This document shows positions 10,101-21,153 of a stretch of 64,000 nt of DNA, piece after piece; position 1 is the first letter of the stretch, and each line of letters starts with the position of its first letter. The position numbers and the translations under genes were made by a program. The DNA comes from Ovis canadensis (Eukaryota; Chordata; Mammalia; Artiodactyla; Bovidae), in the NCBI RefSeq assembly GCF_042477335.2, contig NC_091247.1, positions 224,340,001 to 224,404,000 of the forward strand, written 5' to 3'. The notes under the pieces are model-generated. The model did not search any database, had not been told where the DNA came from, and was given only the letters and a program-made list of their open reading frames with translations.

Positions 10101-13100
10101 AAGAGGGCAGAACAAGACCCAAAATATAAGAGAAGACCCTGAGGGCTGTGGGAAGAGTCAGTGTGTTCCACCTCATGAGATGGGAACTGTGATCATTCCC
10201 ACTTTACAGGTGAGAAAACAGAGGCACGCAGCAGAGAAGCCCCTTTTCCAGGTTGCTGGGCAAGTCGGAGGTGGAGCTGGGATGGGAAACCTGGGTGGTC
10301 CGAGAAAGGGCCACCTCTCCATATGTGTGTGGGAGGAGGTTCTTGGCCAGTGGTCAATCACCCACTCCAACAAGGAAGTCTCCATGCCCGCGGGCATTGC
10401 CTGTGGGCCTTGGGGCCCCGGGTGGGAATGGGGATGAGCTGGATAAGCTGGGAGTTGTCACCAAGTCCCACACAGCCTCTGGGAAACATCGGAAGGAAGC
10501 AAGCAGAAGGCCAAGTTCAAATCTTTGGGCTTCAACTCATTCCCTACATAACCTTGGGCAAGTCACTTTTCTCTGGGCCTCAATTTCCTCATTCATAAAA
10601 TGGGGATAACATCATCTATTTCATTCAAAAAGTATGTCTCGAGCACTTTTGTCAGGCTTACGCTGGGCCCATGGATCTAGCAGGCAACAGCCACAGAAAT
10701 CCCAGCCCTTAAGGAGCTTACAGTTTTACTGAAAGAGACAGATAACCAAGATCTAAAAACAGGTGATGCACTGGATTAGTGGGTGGTAAAGGCTGCCTGG
10801 GAAGAAAGAAAACTTTGAAGAGGAGGAAGTACAAGGAGGCTGGGTTATGTGTCATGCTTAGGGAAGGTGATACTGGCAAGGTGACACAGAGGTGACACTT
10901 GAGCAGATGTGATGGAGGTGAGAAGACACAGCCCTGAAGCAGGAGATAGTCTGCTGTCTCTAGAATGAGTAGGGAGGGCATGGCTACGGCAGAGACAGCA
11001 AAGGGGGGAGCAGAAGGGCAGGCCAGGGAACCTCCCTGGCGCTCCAGTGGCTGAGAATGCGCCTTGCAATGCAGGGGACGGGGGTGCCACCCCTGTTCAG
11101 GGAACTAGATCCCACATGTTGCAAGGAAGACCTGAGGCAGCCAATAAATAGAGTTTAAAAAAGGGCAGCCAGTGGGAAGGTCAGAGACGGGCTGATATGA
11201 AAAGGCCTGGGGGACGGCCTCCAGCCCTGAGATTGGAGGGCAGGGAGTGATGAGTAACATCCAAGTCAAGGTCAGTGGGGGCAGTGCACCCAAAGGTGAC
11301 AGGGACCTTGGTGTGTTCCAAAGACAGACACACAGGGAGAGAGTGTCTGAGCCAGGCAGACCCCTCAGGGCTCCAGAGACCACGGGAGGTTGGCCGGGGG
11401 CCCATGGAAGGACTGTCAGGCAGGGCAGCCAGATGTGCTTCAGAAGGTTCTCAGTGGCACTGCTGGAGAACAGGTGGGCAGGGCGCAGAGGCACACACAG
11501 GGGTGAAGGGTTTTTTTTTGAGACCAACTCGAGCGGCTGAAACCCCAGGAATTACTGTTGGGCTCTATGGGGTGGGAAGGTGGAAGAGATGCCCCAGGTC
11601 TTGGCTCAGGCGAGCAGGCGGCTGGTGGTCCTGGTCGCCAAGGGCAGTCACCGAGCCAGCAGTGCTGGGAAGACACAAGTGCCGACAACCACAGCACAGA
11701 GCGGGTGTCCGAAAGGGTACCGGTCGAATCAGAACAGCCTGGCACCACCGATCCTTTTCACGGATGAGAAAACAAAGGCTCAGAGAGGTCAAGTGACTGA
11801 GGTCCTAGAGACTAAGGCTGACAGTGGGTGGTGGCACCTTGTCTAGTTCGGAGAACTCGATTCGCTCCTCCAGGGTGCAGCTCCGGCCGATGGGCGAGAT
11901 GTTCAGCATGCCGTTCCGGAACTCGATGAAGGTCCCACTGGGGGCGAGGGGGCGGGTGGAGGGGCGGGGAGGCGGAGCCAGAGAGAAAAAGGACCCTGAA
12001 TTCAAATCCAGTCCCACCGGGACTTCACCGGGGACACGCATCCACCCCTGGGCAAGTCAGAGCCCGTCTGCGAGAGCCCAGGCCCACCACTCCCATTCCG
12101 GGAGGGGGCCCAGGAGGGGCGGGGTCTCACCGCTTCTTGGGCAGTCTGAGCAGGGCCATGTAGCGGAGGCAGAAGTTGATCAGGTCCTGCAGAAGCTCTT
12201 CCCCCAGGTGGTTCTGGATGGTCTGGGCAAGGGACACAGGGCTCTGAGGGCAGTGGGCACGGCGCCCCTCCCCGCCCAGGACAGAAGGCACCCAGGGACT
12301 GTTCCACTGTGGAAAAGTGTCCCAAGACCCAGGGGGAGGGGCAGGGCACTGACCTGCTTGGAGAGCAGCCGTCCATGCTTATACTGCACCGTCCCGTTCT
12401 CAGCAAACACATAATCAAACTTCTCGATAACTTCAGGTCCACGTAGAGGCCAGGGGGAAAGACACAGTGTGAGACCAGATACCCAGAGCCAAGGAGAGAG
12501 GTGAAACCCACACTCCTTGGTCTGGCATTCAAAGCACCCTCGTTCCATCCCCAACCTGCTTTTCCAGCCTCCTCGCCTTCGCAACTTGGTTTTTTTCCAA
12601 ACATCCACACAAGCCCGTCACAGCCCTGGGCCTTCCCTCCTGCAGCTCCTTCTGCCTGGGATGCCCTCCCCCCTCACTTTTCCTCCAAGCTCCAGTTCCC
12701 TCCTCTGGAAGTCCCCCAGGACTTCCCGGCAGAGGACATCATTTCTGTCCTGCACTCCTACAGGCCCTGGGCACAGGAACTTCCATCACTGTGCCATCGA
12801 GGCTGGTTGCACGGGGGATGTTTTTGACTCTGACTGCCACCAAGAATTGGCTGGAGCACAGCCAGGAGGCTGCTGCGGGTTTGGGTAGGGGGAGAGCACC
12901 CGGACGATGGTGGGGTGATGGAGACACAGATACAGAAGATCAGGGTGTGGGGAGACATTTTTGGACTTGCTGATAAAATAGACAAGGGGTTGGGGAAAGG
13001 GGGCTTTCTTAATGGCTCAGATGGTTAAGAATTCACCTGCAATGCAGCAGACCCAGGTTCGATGCCTGGGTCGGGAAGACAACCTGAAGAAGGAAATGGC

Positions 13101-16100
13101 AATCTACTCCAGTATGCTCACCTAGAGAATTCCATGGATTGAGGAGCCAGACGGGCTACAGTCCATGGGGTCATAAAGAGTATGACAGGACTGAACAACT
13201 AACACTTTCACCCTTGGGGAAAAGTCTCTAGGTCCGCAGAACTGCCAGGATGACTTTAGAATCCTCCTCTGTTAAATGAGATTATCATACCCACCCTAAA
13301 GCATAGTTGTGAGGATTAAATGAAAAGAAGTTAATACAAGGTCATTTTCAACCTGTGGTAGCCCACTTTAAAGATGAGGAAATCAAGACTCAGCAGGGAG
13401 AACTAGGAAAGGAGACTATGTAAGGGCTGGATTCTGTCTGCTTGGTTCCCTGCTGTTTCTCCAAAGTCAGCACAGTGCCTGGCATATAGGAAGTGTTGAG
13501 GTGTTCGTCACTCAGCTGTGTCTGACTTTGTGACCCCATGGACTGTAGCCTGCCAGGATCCTCTGTCCATGGAATTCTCCAGGCAAGAATACCATTCCCT
13601 TCCCCAGCGGATCTTCCTGACCCAGGGATTGAACCCAGGTCTCCCACATTGCGGGCAGATTCTTTATCGTCTGAGCCACCAGGGAGGCCTGGCACATAGT
13701 AGGTGTTGACCAAATGTTTGTTAAATCCCTGGAGCAAACACCTGCCTATTCACTCTGCTTCCTTTGCCCCACAGAAGCAGGACTGGGTCTTTGAAGGCAC
13801 ATTGCTCCAGGGGTCTCCCAAACTCCCCACACCCTCCACCCCCACCGCCCAACTGTGGAATGGGTTCTGGCCTCTCCTTACCTTCATCCCCCTCTCCCAG
13901 CTGCTCGGCAATTTTCGAGTAGTCAGAGCCGCCCACCACACCGATCTGCACCCTACTTCGCAACTTCTGCAGGAAGGCAGCCACCTCTGGGTCGATTTTC
14001 TGCAGGGGGCAGGGAAGCACAGGCTCCGTTGGCATGTCTGGGCCCTCCAACCAGCCCTCACTCAGGGCTCAGAGTCCTGGAAGCCCATATTCCACCCACA
14101 TCTGGGGCCAGTCAGGGTTTAGAACCCAGATCTCCAAATTAGAAGCGCTTGGGTTCAAACTCTGGCTCAAGTTCCTCAATAGCAGAATGACCTGAGCAAA
14201 TGGCTTTGCCTTTGCCTCAGTTGTCCCATCTATAAAACGGGGATCCCAGTAGAACCTGGAGAGGGTCACTGTTAAGGATTAAATGAGACAGTGCTTGGAA
14301 AAACAACTAGCAACTGGCTTCCCTGGTGGCTCAGTGGCAGAGGATCTGCCTGCCAATGCAGGAGACAGAGGGTCATTCCCTGATCCGGGAATATCCTACA
14401 GGCCACGGAGCAACTAAGCCCGTGAGCCACAACTACTGAGCTTGTGCTCTAGGGCCAGAGACATGCAACTACTGAAGCCCAAGAGCCTGTGTTCCACAGG
14501 AGAAGGCCCCACACTGAGAAGCCCAAGCACCTGCAAGGAAGAGTAGCCCCTGCTCTCTGCAACTAGAGAAAGCCCTCACTCACAGCAACGAAGACCCAGC
14601 ACAGTAAAACTAAATAAATAAACAAAACAAAACAAAAACAACTAGTGACTAATCACTTGAAAAGATGTCCCCCCAAGGAAATGTAAACTAATGAGTTTCA
14701 GTCCTCGTTACTCAAAGCTGACACTATCTAGGGTGGACATAGGAGAAATGCACTCAGATGTTGCTGGTCAGAGTGTAAATTGGTATAGCCACTTGGAGGG
14801 TAATCTGGCAAGATCTAGCAAAACTTTACATGCCAGGACTCGTCACCCAGAATTCCCCGGGTGTATATGTTCACTGGGTGAACACTGAAAAACTGCAAAT
14901 AAGCTAATCAATTGGAGAATGGCACACAGCTGCTCTGAAATTCTATCCTGTGCTTGCACAGAATAAGGCAGGACTGTGTTCCCAACATAAGAGAGCACCA
15001 AAACCCGCTGTTAATGGTTAAAAGCAAGTTGCAGGAACTTCCCTGGTGGTCCAGTGGGTAAGACACCGAGCTCCCAACGCAGGGGGCCCGGGTTTGATTC
15101 AGGGAACCAGATCCTGTATGCTGCAGTGAAGATCGAAGATTCCATGTGCCGCAACTAAGATCTGGTGCAGCCAAATTAATTATTTAAAAAAATTATGATA
15201 TCGACTATTTTTTTTAAAGCAAGTTGCAGAAGGGCACACACAGTATGATACCAGTTGCTAAAAACAAACAAACACACAAACTCACAACTCTGGGATGCGG
15301 CTGGGCCGCAATCCTGACTGGTCAGAAGGGACTTTACCCTTCTGTTACGCTTTCATTCTTTACAAGAGAATGTGTTTGTGAATATGCGTACAATTAAAAA
15401 TTAACTTAAAATGTACTATGGACAGATCTTAGGTGGATGGACAGACAGCACTGACACTCTAGTCTTGTTTAGGCCCCGGGAGCAGTGGGAAGGCAAGGTG
15501 GCCAGATTGCCTCCTGTGCCCCCAGGGCTCTCATTCAGGGGCCGGGATGCTAAGACCAGGGTTCCTATAAGCCCCTGCCTTACCACCCAGATCTAGCAGC
15601 TCCTGCTCTAGGAGATCCCTCAGTAGGTCCTGGTGGACCCAGACCAGAGGGCAAGAAAAGAGACCTGCTTATCCACGCACCCAGCTGCGGGAAGCGGGGG
15701 TTGGGGGGGGTAGATGGGGGTGGGAGGCTCATCCTGAGTTAGATCCAATGGGAGAAAAACTAGGTGTGGAGCAGAGGTTGGAGCATCAACCCAGTGAGAT
15801 GCTTTTAGAAAGAAAACCACACTCCCACCCACTCTGTACCACAACATCCCTAAGAAGACCAGACCAGCCCCCCACCCCTTACCTCCAGGAGGAAGAAGCC
15901 CCCAAACTCAGCCTGAATGGTACAGAAGCCCTCCCTCCCTGGAAGAGGAGAATGGAGGTGGGAGAGAAAGTAGGGAAGGGGCTTGAGAAACTAAATGCAG
16001 GCCAGCCCGATTTTGCAAAGGGATGGCTCCGAGACCCCCACCGATGGCTCTCGCGCCCCACCGATCGGGACTCTTAACGCTTGGGTGTGTTGTCCTGTAT

Positions 16101-16601
16101 GGAAACCCAAGGTTCAGACGACAGCTCCGGGCTACTGGTGTGACCTAGGGCTGAACTGGGGGTGGGAACCAAGGCTGGGGAGACGGGGGCGGGGGCGGGG
16201 GTTGGCGTCCCAAGGCAGGCCTGGCGGGGGAGGGAATTAGGCCCCTGCTCGCAGCTTCTTCCCTCAAGAATCCGACCCATTCCCCTCGCACCCAGGCAGA
16301 GAAAGTGGGCGCCGATGCTCGGGGGGGCTGTGACGTGGGGAATCGGGAGGGCTCATTCCCAGCGTGCAGCCCTGGGGTGTCAGGGGCCAGGTGTTGCGGC
16401 AGCCCACGCACGGTCCCGGGGGATCTGGGATCACGCCGCTGCAAGTCACTCATTAGGCTTCTGGGTGTCCACGTGACACCCCCAACGGGAGCTTCTGAAC
16501 GAGCGGGGTCCTACCTGGCGAGCCGGCGTGAGGGTCCCGTCCACGTCAAACAGGCAGAGGACGCGCTCCTTCCTGCGGGCGCCCTCAGCGGTGACGGCCA
16601 T
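7055..16601 (-). CDS. PMM1: PMM1, phosphomannomutase 1, complete coding region
   Basis: Eight coding exons, read 5' to 3' on the minus strand: 16601-16515, 13999-13882, 12430-12354, 12222-12131, 11937-11838, 8408-8333, 7666-7551, 7177-7055. They total 789 nt and 262 residues, equal to the human length as I recall. The enzyme interconverts mannose-6-phosphate and mannose-1-phosphate (GDP-mannose supply) in the cytosol; PMM1 is also known as an IMP-stimulated glucose-1,6-bisphosphatase in brain. It is a HAD-superfamily protein: DVDGT motif at residues 19-23 (nucleophile Asp19, acid/base Asp21), cap-domain phosphate-binding arginines at 132, 143 and 150 in [14 protein letters not shown], and late HAD loops GWDK (195-198), GNET (217-220) and GGND (223-226). 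All introns are GT-AG. The paralogue PMM2 is shorter at the N-terminus; the start [12 protein letters not shown] and the C-terminus ETAHEA fit PMM1. Confidence 0.97.
7551..7666 (-). CDS. PMM1: PMM1 coding exon 7
   Basis: Acceptor AG at 7668-7667 and donor GT at 7550-7549. It encodes residues 184-222, from [15 protein letters not shown] to FFGNETSP. It returns to the HAD core with the late metal-binding and lysine motifs. Residue 209 is Cys (TGC), where I recall Ser in human. Confidence 0.95.
8333..8408 (-). CDS. PMM1: PMM1 coding exon 6
   Basis: Acceptor AG at 8410-8409 and donor GT at 8332-8331. It encodes residues 159-183 ([16 protein letters not shown]...) and one base of Gly184. It is separated from exon 5 by a 3.4-kb intron. 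Confidence 0.94.
8833..9040 (-). repeat. Bov-tA SINE in PMM1 intron 5
   Basis: Reverse-oriented: cgtgtccgacctttacgacccc at the left, then ccaggtctcccgcattgcagg, the complement of the tRNA head, at the right. Confidence 0.9.
11030..11165 (+). repeat. CHR-type SINE in PMM1 intron 5
   Basis: Starts aacctccctggcgctccagtgg and ends in an A-rich tail after gcagccaataaatag. Confidence 0.8.
11838..11937 (-). CDS. PMM1: PMM1 coding exon 5 (phosphate-binding arginines)
   Basis: Acceptor AG at 11939-11938 and donor GT at 11837-11836. It encodes residues 125-158 with Arg132, Arg143 and Arg150; the last aligns with PMM2 Arg141, the site of the common human CDG mutation. All three are intact. Confidence 0.95.
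12131..12222 (-). CDS. PMM1: PMM1 coding exon 4 (cap domain start)
   Basis: Acceptor AG at 12224-12223 and donor GT at 12130-12129. It encodes residues 95-124 plus two bases of Arg125, the helical start of the cap domain. The intron to exon 3 is only 131 bases. Confidence 0.95.
12354..12430 (-). CDS. PMM1: PMM1 coding exon 3
   Basis: The exon is 77 nt with acceptor AG at 12432-12431 and donor GT at 12353-12352. It encodes [13 protein letters not shown] and following residues to Gln94, phase 0. The AENG motif is part of the substrate pocket edge. Confidence 0.95.
13003..13207 (+). repeat. Bov-tA SINE in PMM1 intron 2
   Basis: Head gctttcttaatggctcagatgg; tail ggactgaacaactaacac. Confidence 0.88.
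13497..13689 (-). repeat. Bov-tA SINE in PMM1 intron 2, inverted relative to the copy at 13003
   Basis: Reads cactcagctgtgtctgac at the left and gagccaccagggaggcc at the right. With the copy 290 bases away it forms an inverted pair. Confidence 0.88.
13882..13999 (-). CDS. PMM1: PMM1 coding exon 2
   Basis: Acceptor AG at 14001-14000 and donor GT at 13881-13880. It encodes Lys30 to the first base of residue 69, including the conserved VGGSDY loop of the HAD core. Confidence 0.95.
14317..14641 (+). repeat. Long CHR-type SINE with A-rich tail
   Basis: Begins ggcttccctggtggctcagtgg, runs through the actactgagcttgtgctct body, and ends in an aacaaaacaaaac tail. Confidence 0.8.
15035..15215 (+). 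repeat. CHR-type SINE with 14-base target-site duplication
   Basis: AAAGCAAGTTGCAG flanks it at 15021-15034 and 15216-15229. The head is aacttccctggtggtccagtg; the tail is A/T-rich. Confidence 0.92.
16515..16601 (-). CDS. PMM1: PMM1 coding exon 1 (catalytic DVDGT)
   Basis: Start codon at 16601-16599 and donor GT at 16514-16513. It encodes residues 1-29 including Asp19 and Asp21. The exon ends in phase 0 after Gln29. It lies inside a CpG island, as expected for a first exon. Confidence 0.95.
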
Positions 16602-16848
16602 GGTTGCAGCTCCCGGCGCCCAGCTGAGACTACTGCTGGGGCCGCCGGAGCCGCTTGGGATAGAGGGCGGACTGGGCGGCGCCTAAGGGGGCGGGGCCAG
16701 CAGGCAGATCCGAGAGCGCCAAATTGGGAAGGGGCGTGGCCCGGATGCGGCCGACACCGGGCCTGCGCTGACGTGGGACGAGAATTCTGATGGCACCAAA
16801 CGGAGAAGGGCCGTGGCATCGGGAGGGGCAAAACCTCGCAGGTTCCGT

Positions 16849-16923
16849 CAGTTCAGTTAGTTTAGTCGTTCTGTCGTGTCCGACTCTTTGCGGACCCCAA
16901 GAAATGCAGCACGCCAGGCTTCC
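16849..16923 (-). repeat. Short BovB 3'-end remnant inside the PMM1 CpG island
   Basis: Reads gtcagttcagttagtttagtc, then cgtgtccgactctttgcgg and gcagcacgccaggcttcc, the characteristic 3' terminus of BovB in reverse. Confidence 0.8.
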
Positions 16924-17337
16924 GTCGGATTTTACCAAGCCGAACCGGAGGCGGGCCTAGGCCTCGGCCCGGAAGTGAGGGATGGAACCCGGAAGGAAGG
17001 GGCGGGGCCAGCTTTGGCCCTTGGCGGGGTGGTTCCGAAGGCAAGTGGGGGCGGAGCGGGGGCGGGGCCTCGGTCCCGCAGTGCAGAGTCCGCGGGCGAG
17101 GCGGGGCTCAGCGCCCCGCCCCCTCCCTCTAGCAGTATCTCTCCCCTGCCCCTCTCTGCCCAGTCCGCCACTCACCCCCCGGCAATCAGTGCCTCTAGGG
17201 CTCACCCCCTCCCTCCTAATGCCTTTGACCTACAGATCTCCAGCTTTAAGAAATCTGATGGCCTTTGCTCAAGGCTCTGTACTTTGCCGAATGGCCTTCC
17301 CTGACCCTTCTCCAGCTGTCATTCTGCCCACCCCATG

Positions 17338-17554
17338 AAGTGAAATGAAATGAAATCGCTCAGTCGTGTCCGACTCTTTGCGACCCGATGGACTGTGGCC
17401 TACGAGGTTCCTCCATCCGTGGAATTTTCTAGACAAGAATACTGGAGTGGGTTGCCATTTCCTTCTCCAGGGGATCTTCCCGACCCAGGGATCGAACCTG
17501 GGTCTTCTGCATTGTAAACAGATGCTTTTACCGTCTGAGCCACCAGGGAATCCC
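17338..17554 (-). repeat. Bov-tA SINE
   Basis: Left gaaatcgctcagtcgtgtcc; right ctgagccaccagggaatccc. Confidence 0.9.
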
Positions 17555-17603
17555 GTCCACCCCTATAAGGTGTAGCTAATGGTTTACTTTCTTTAAGAAA
17601 CCT

Positions 17604-17720
17604 TAAGACTTCAGGCCTTCACTGCAAGGAGCACAGGTTCCATCCCTGGTCGGAGAACTAGGATTCCCTGCCAGCCTTGCGCTGCACTGCCAAAAAAAAA
17701 AAAGTATATATAAAAAAAGA
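17604..17720 (+). repeat. CHR-type SINE, partial
   Basis: Retains the ggttccatccctggtcgg core and an A-rich tail. Confidence 0.7.
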
Positions 17721-17849
17721 AATTTCTTGGACCCCTCTCTATTCACAACTATTTAACCATCACGGTGACTTCTTCCCAGGTTCACGATCTATGTGACTTT
17801 GGACAAGTTACTTGACCCCTCCAAGCCTCTTACAGATGTGTTTCCATAT

Positions 17850-17985
17850 GTAATGGAGAAGGAAATGGCAACCCACTCCACTACTCTTGCTTGGAGAATC
17901 CCATAGAGGGAGGAGCCTGGTGGGCTACAGTCCATGGGGTTGCAAAGAGTCAGATAGGACTGAGCGACTTCACTTTCACTTTTCC
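17850..17985 (+). repeat. BOV-A monomer
   Basis: BovA body only (ggagaaggaaatggcaaccc to actgagcgacttcactttc); the tRNA head is missing. Confidence 0.85.
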
Positions 17986-18690
17986 ATCTGTAAAATGAAA
18001 AGAACACCACCTATTTTGTAGGGTTGCTTTGCTCATGAGAAAGAGCCCACAGAGTAGCCCCTCTCTGGATGTTGGTTTTATGGCAAATTTCAAAGTTCTT
18101 TCTGCTCTTTGTTTCCTCCTTAGAAGCCAGAACCAAAGCCCCACCTCCATTCCCCTCTGTATCCCGATGGGTTGGTTGCCTGCGTAGGCAGGCATTTTTG
18201 CTACACCCACCATCTTTACCCTGATACCTGTGATTGCCTCTGGTTGTTTTGGTCATACTGAGACACATGTATCCATTGCTGGCCAAAATCTTGGCTTTCT
18301 CTGCCTGCTGAAGCATAATAAAAAAAATACAGAGACAGAGTTTGGAGGAAGTAGAAAGGTGGCTTTAATTCTCAGCCAGTGGAGAGGGGAATACAGTGGG
18401 CTAATGCCTCAAGAACTGTGCCCCCTCATTCAGGAGTCTAGGGGCTTGTATAAGATACAGGAGCTGGTGATGAGAACAAAGGTGTTAGGATCTTGACTTC
18501 TTCCTCTCGCATTGTTTCAAAGACAGTCATAGACTGGCTGTCAGTAATCCAATAATTGAGTCTGGCTCTGTGGCCTTCTTTCTGATATGTAACTACAAAG
18601 GGAAAGGTGTTGTAAGGATAAACACCAGATACTGGGTGTATTTAGCATAGAGTCAAAGGAAAAATAGGTGTGAACTGTAGCTCCTACAGA

Positions 18691-18860
18691 AGTTCAGTTC
18701 AGTTCAGTTCAGTCACTCAGTCGTGTCCGACTCTTTCCAACCCCATGAATCGCAGCATGCCAGGCCTCCCTGTCCATCACCAACTCCCGGAGTTCACTCA
18801 AACTCATGTCCATCGAGTCAGTGATGCCATCCAGCCATCTCATCCTCTATCGTCCCCTTA
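18691..18860 (-). repeat. BovB 3'-end fragment
   Basis: Four tandem TTCAG units followed by the BovB terminus up to catcctctatcgtcccctt. Confidence 0.88.
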
Positions 18861-18913
18861 AGAAAGCAAGCTTAGTTATAGACATGCACAGTTAGGAGCA
18901 GTTAAAAAAAAAA

Positions 18914-19128
18914 GGGCTTCCCTGATGGCTCAAACAGTAAAGAATCTGCTTGCAATGCAGGAGACACTGGAGACTTGGGTCCGATCCCTGGGTCGAGAAG
19001 ACTCCCCTGGAGGAAGAAATGGCAATCACTCCAGTATTCCTGCCTGGAGAACCCCATGGATAGAGTCCATGGCTATAGTCCCTGGGGTCACAAAGAGTGG
19101 GACAGGACTGAAGTGACTGAGCTCACAA
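18914..19128 (+). repeat. Bov-tA SINE
   Basis: Head ggcttccctgatggctcaaac; tail gactgaagtgactgagctc. Confidence 0.9.
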
Positions 19129-19619
19129 AGTGAAACAAACGCTAGGAACGTTTGCACCTGCTCACTGTTCTCTTTATCTTCTTCGTCCTCAGGAAAGGGG
19201 AAGAGAAAAACTCATTCTTTTTTCTTTCTTACTGAAACACGTTCACACACCTGTGAGTCAATGCTCTTGATAGGCCTGTTTGTTTTCCCGTCTTGGTAGC
19301 TGTGGTACCCTGGGGAGATCCCTGGAGGCAGAGTCCGGAGAACTGCAGTGAGGGGTCTGATAATTTAGGGTCTTGGACAGGTCACCTTCCTTTGCTGGGC
19401 CTCTGTTTCTTCATCTACATTAATGAGGATGTAATCCTGGCCTGTTAGGACTGTGAGACCATTGTGGCCAGGGAGTGTTGCCTGGCATCCTCTTGCAGAG
19501 AATACCATACCTGACTCTGTGTTGGAACTGTTTCTTTTGACTTGCTTTTCATCGCTGTTACTATAATCATACATAATGGCCTGTCGCAGAGGACCCTGCC
19601 CCTCTACCTGACTGTTAAA

Positions 19620-19836
19620 CTAAAGTAAAGCAAAGTGAAGTGGCTCAGTCGTGTCTGACTCTGCGACCCCATGGACTGTAGTCTGCCAGGCTCCTCCATC
19701 CATGGGATTTTCCAGTCAAGAATCCAGGAGTGGGTAGCCTTTCCCTTCTCCGGGGGATCTTCCCAACCCAGGGATGGAACCCAGGTCTCCCTCATTGCAT
19801 GTGGATTCTTTACCAGCTGAGCCACAAGGGAAGTCC
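19620..19836 (-). repeat. Bov-tA SINE
   Basis: Left gtggctcagtcgtgtctgac; right gagccacaagggaagtcc. Confidence 0.9.
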
Positions 19837-19928
19837 TGTTAAACAAAAGGACCTTTGTTTAGCTCACAGGGAGATTATCTGACCCTGCTCACCTGTGAAA
19901 AGAAGAGATTAACATATCCCTTCCAAAG

Positions 19929-20140
19929 GCTTCCCAGCTGGCTCAGTGGTCAAGAACCTGGCTGCCAGTGCAGGAGATGCAGGTTTGATCCCTGGGTTGG
20001 GAAGATCCCCTGGAGAAGGAAATGGCTACCTAGTCCAGTATTCTTGCCTGGGAAATCCTATGGACAGAGGAGCCTGGCGGGCCCAGACCATGGGTTGCTC
20101 AAGAGCCAGACATGACTTAGGGACTAATCAACTACAACAA
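19929..20140 (+). repeat. Bov-tA SINE, inverted pair with the copy at 19620
   Basis: Head ggcttcccagctggctcag; tail gacatgacttagggactaatc. About 90 bases separate it from the opposite copy. Confidence 0.9.
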
Positions 20141-20287
20141 AGGAGCCACAACTAGAGAGGCAAAGGGAAAAATCTTTCTTTCCAGGACCTGCATCAGAGT
20201 TTGTTTTAGTCATTAAACAACACGTTGGGCCAGATACCATTATGGGTCCCAGCAACACTGCAGGAACAAAACCAGAGCGCTGACTGT

Positions 20288-20386
20288 GGTGACTAAGCAT
20301 GCACGGGACATGTGGGATCTCAGTTCCCTGACCAGAGATCCCTGGAAGCAAGGAGGCTTAACCTCAGGACCACTGGGGAAGTCCGA
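20288..20386 (-). repeat. CHR-type SINE, partial
   Basis: Recognised by catgtgggatctcagttccc and accactggggaagtcc. Confidence 0.7.
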
Positions 20387-20637
20387 GGAAGCTTTTGTCT
20401 TTTGTTGGATGCAGATAGCAAATGGAACCCTCTCGGAGGAAGTGAAGACTGAACTCTTTTTTTCTGCACTTCCTGTTCCTTCTAGATCTGGCCTCTGGGA
20501 CTCTGGGTGTTCCCAGGGCCCACGACCCCTCCCAGGATCTACCTAGTTTACAGGCAGTTGGTGGGGCTGGAACTACCTAGATCAGTCTCTAATATCTCAC
20601 AGTCAATACCTGTTCCTTTGCTTAAGAATTCCTATAG

Positions 20638-20770
20638 AGATTTCCCTGGTGATCCAGTTGCTAAGACTCTATGCTCCCATGGAGGGGGCCTGGGTTCGAT
20701 TGCTGGTCAGGGACTAGATCCTACATGTTGCAACTAAGACCCAGTGCAGCCAAATAAAATAAGTTAAAAA
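20638..20770 (+). repeat. CHR-type SINE
   Basis: gatttccctggtgatccagttg to cagccaaataaaataag. Confidence 0.8.
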
Positions 20771-21005
20771 TATATGTTACAAAGTAAAACGTACTATATG
20801 ATTTCAGTTAAAAAATATGGGCATGAGAAATGCATAAATTGTGATATATTCCTACAATGCTATACAAAATCACAATTAAAAGAAATGAATTAGCCCTCAT
20901 GTATCAGTTACATAGAGCTCAAAACTATATAGCTGAGCAAAAAAAAAAAAAAAACAACCAACAAAAACAGTAAGAAAAAAAAGAATTCCTATAATATCCA
21001 TCACA

Positions 21006-21153
21006 TGCTCAGTCGTGTCTGACTCTTTATGACCCTCATGGCCAGGCTTCTCTGTCCATGGGATTTTCCAGGCAAGAAAAGTGGAGTGGATTGCCATTTC
21101 CTTCTCCAGGGGATATCTCCCACCCAGAGATTGAACCCTAATCTCCTGCATGG
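21006..21153 (-). repeat. Bov-tA SINE, partial
   Basis: Left gctcagtcgtgtctgactc; right tctcctgcatggc. Directly abuts a BovB end. Confidence 0.82.

Larger units (their letters stand above)
7178..11837 (-). other. PMM1: PMM1 introns 5-7
   Basis: Introns 7178-7550, 7667-8332 and 8409-11837. They hold MIR-like stretches (about 8497-8600 and 10180-10270), one Bov-tA and one CHR SINE listed separately, and otherwise unique sequence in which I see no further exon. Confidence 0.7.
12430..13881 (-). other. PMM1: PMM1 intron 2
   Basis: Contains an L2-like stretch near 12600-12780 (tgcctgggatgccct), a MIR-like stretch at about 13260-13390 and two Bov-tA copies in opposite orientation. No exon is seen. 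Confidence 0.65.
14000..16514 (-). other. PMM1: PMM1 intron 1
   Basis: Carries two CHR-type SINEs (listed) and unique sequence, and becomes GC- and CpG-rich toward exon 1. No exon is seen. Confidence 0.65.
16160..17170. promoter_or_regulatory. PMM1: CpG island and promoter of PMM1
   Basis: High GC with many CpG dinucleotides around the PMM1 start codon, and GC boxes (ggggcggggcc-type) near 16690, 16735, 17000 and 17050-17110. No TATA box is seen. The right half is interrupted by a short BovB-derived piece (16849-16923). Confidence 0.8.
17171..21153. other. Intergenic, PMM1 upstream side: SINE-rich
   Basis: No gene is seen. It contains seven Bov-tA/BOV-A pieces, three CHR pieces and one BovB end, most listed individually. 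About 18270-18690 and 19130-19330 look like a diverged LTR or LINE fragment I cannot name. Confidence 0.6.

Noticed and set aside
11275-11796. 173-codon plus-strand open frame in PMM1 intron 5
   Set aside because: No recognisable motif, antisense to a well-defined intron, partly MIR-like.
16305-16790. 161-codon open frame opposite PMM1 exon 1
   Set aside because: CpG-island shadow frame with Arg/Gly/Ala-rich composition.
18270-18690. Possible diverged LTR with an AATAAA-like stretch
   Set aside because: No terminal TG/CA pair with a duplication could be found by eye, and the similarity is too vague to call.
18691-18720. Tandem TTCAG units, also near 23596, 31545 and 61221, considered as CRISPR-like or microsatellite arrays
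   Set aside because: They are the normal tandem end of BovB LINEs; there are no spacers and no cas genes, and the host is a mammal.
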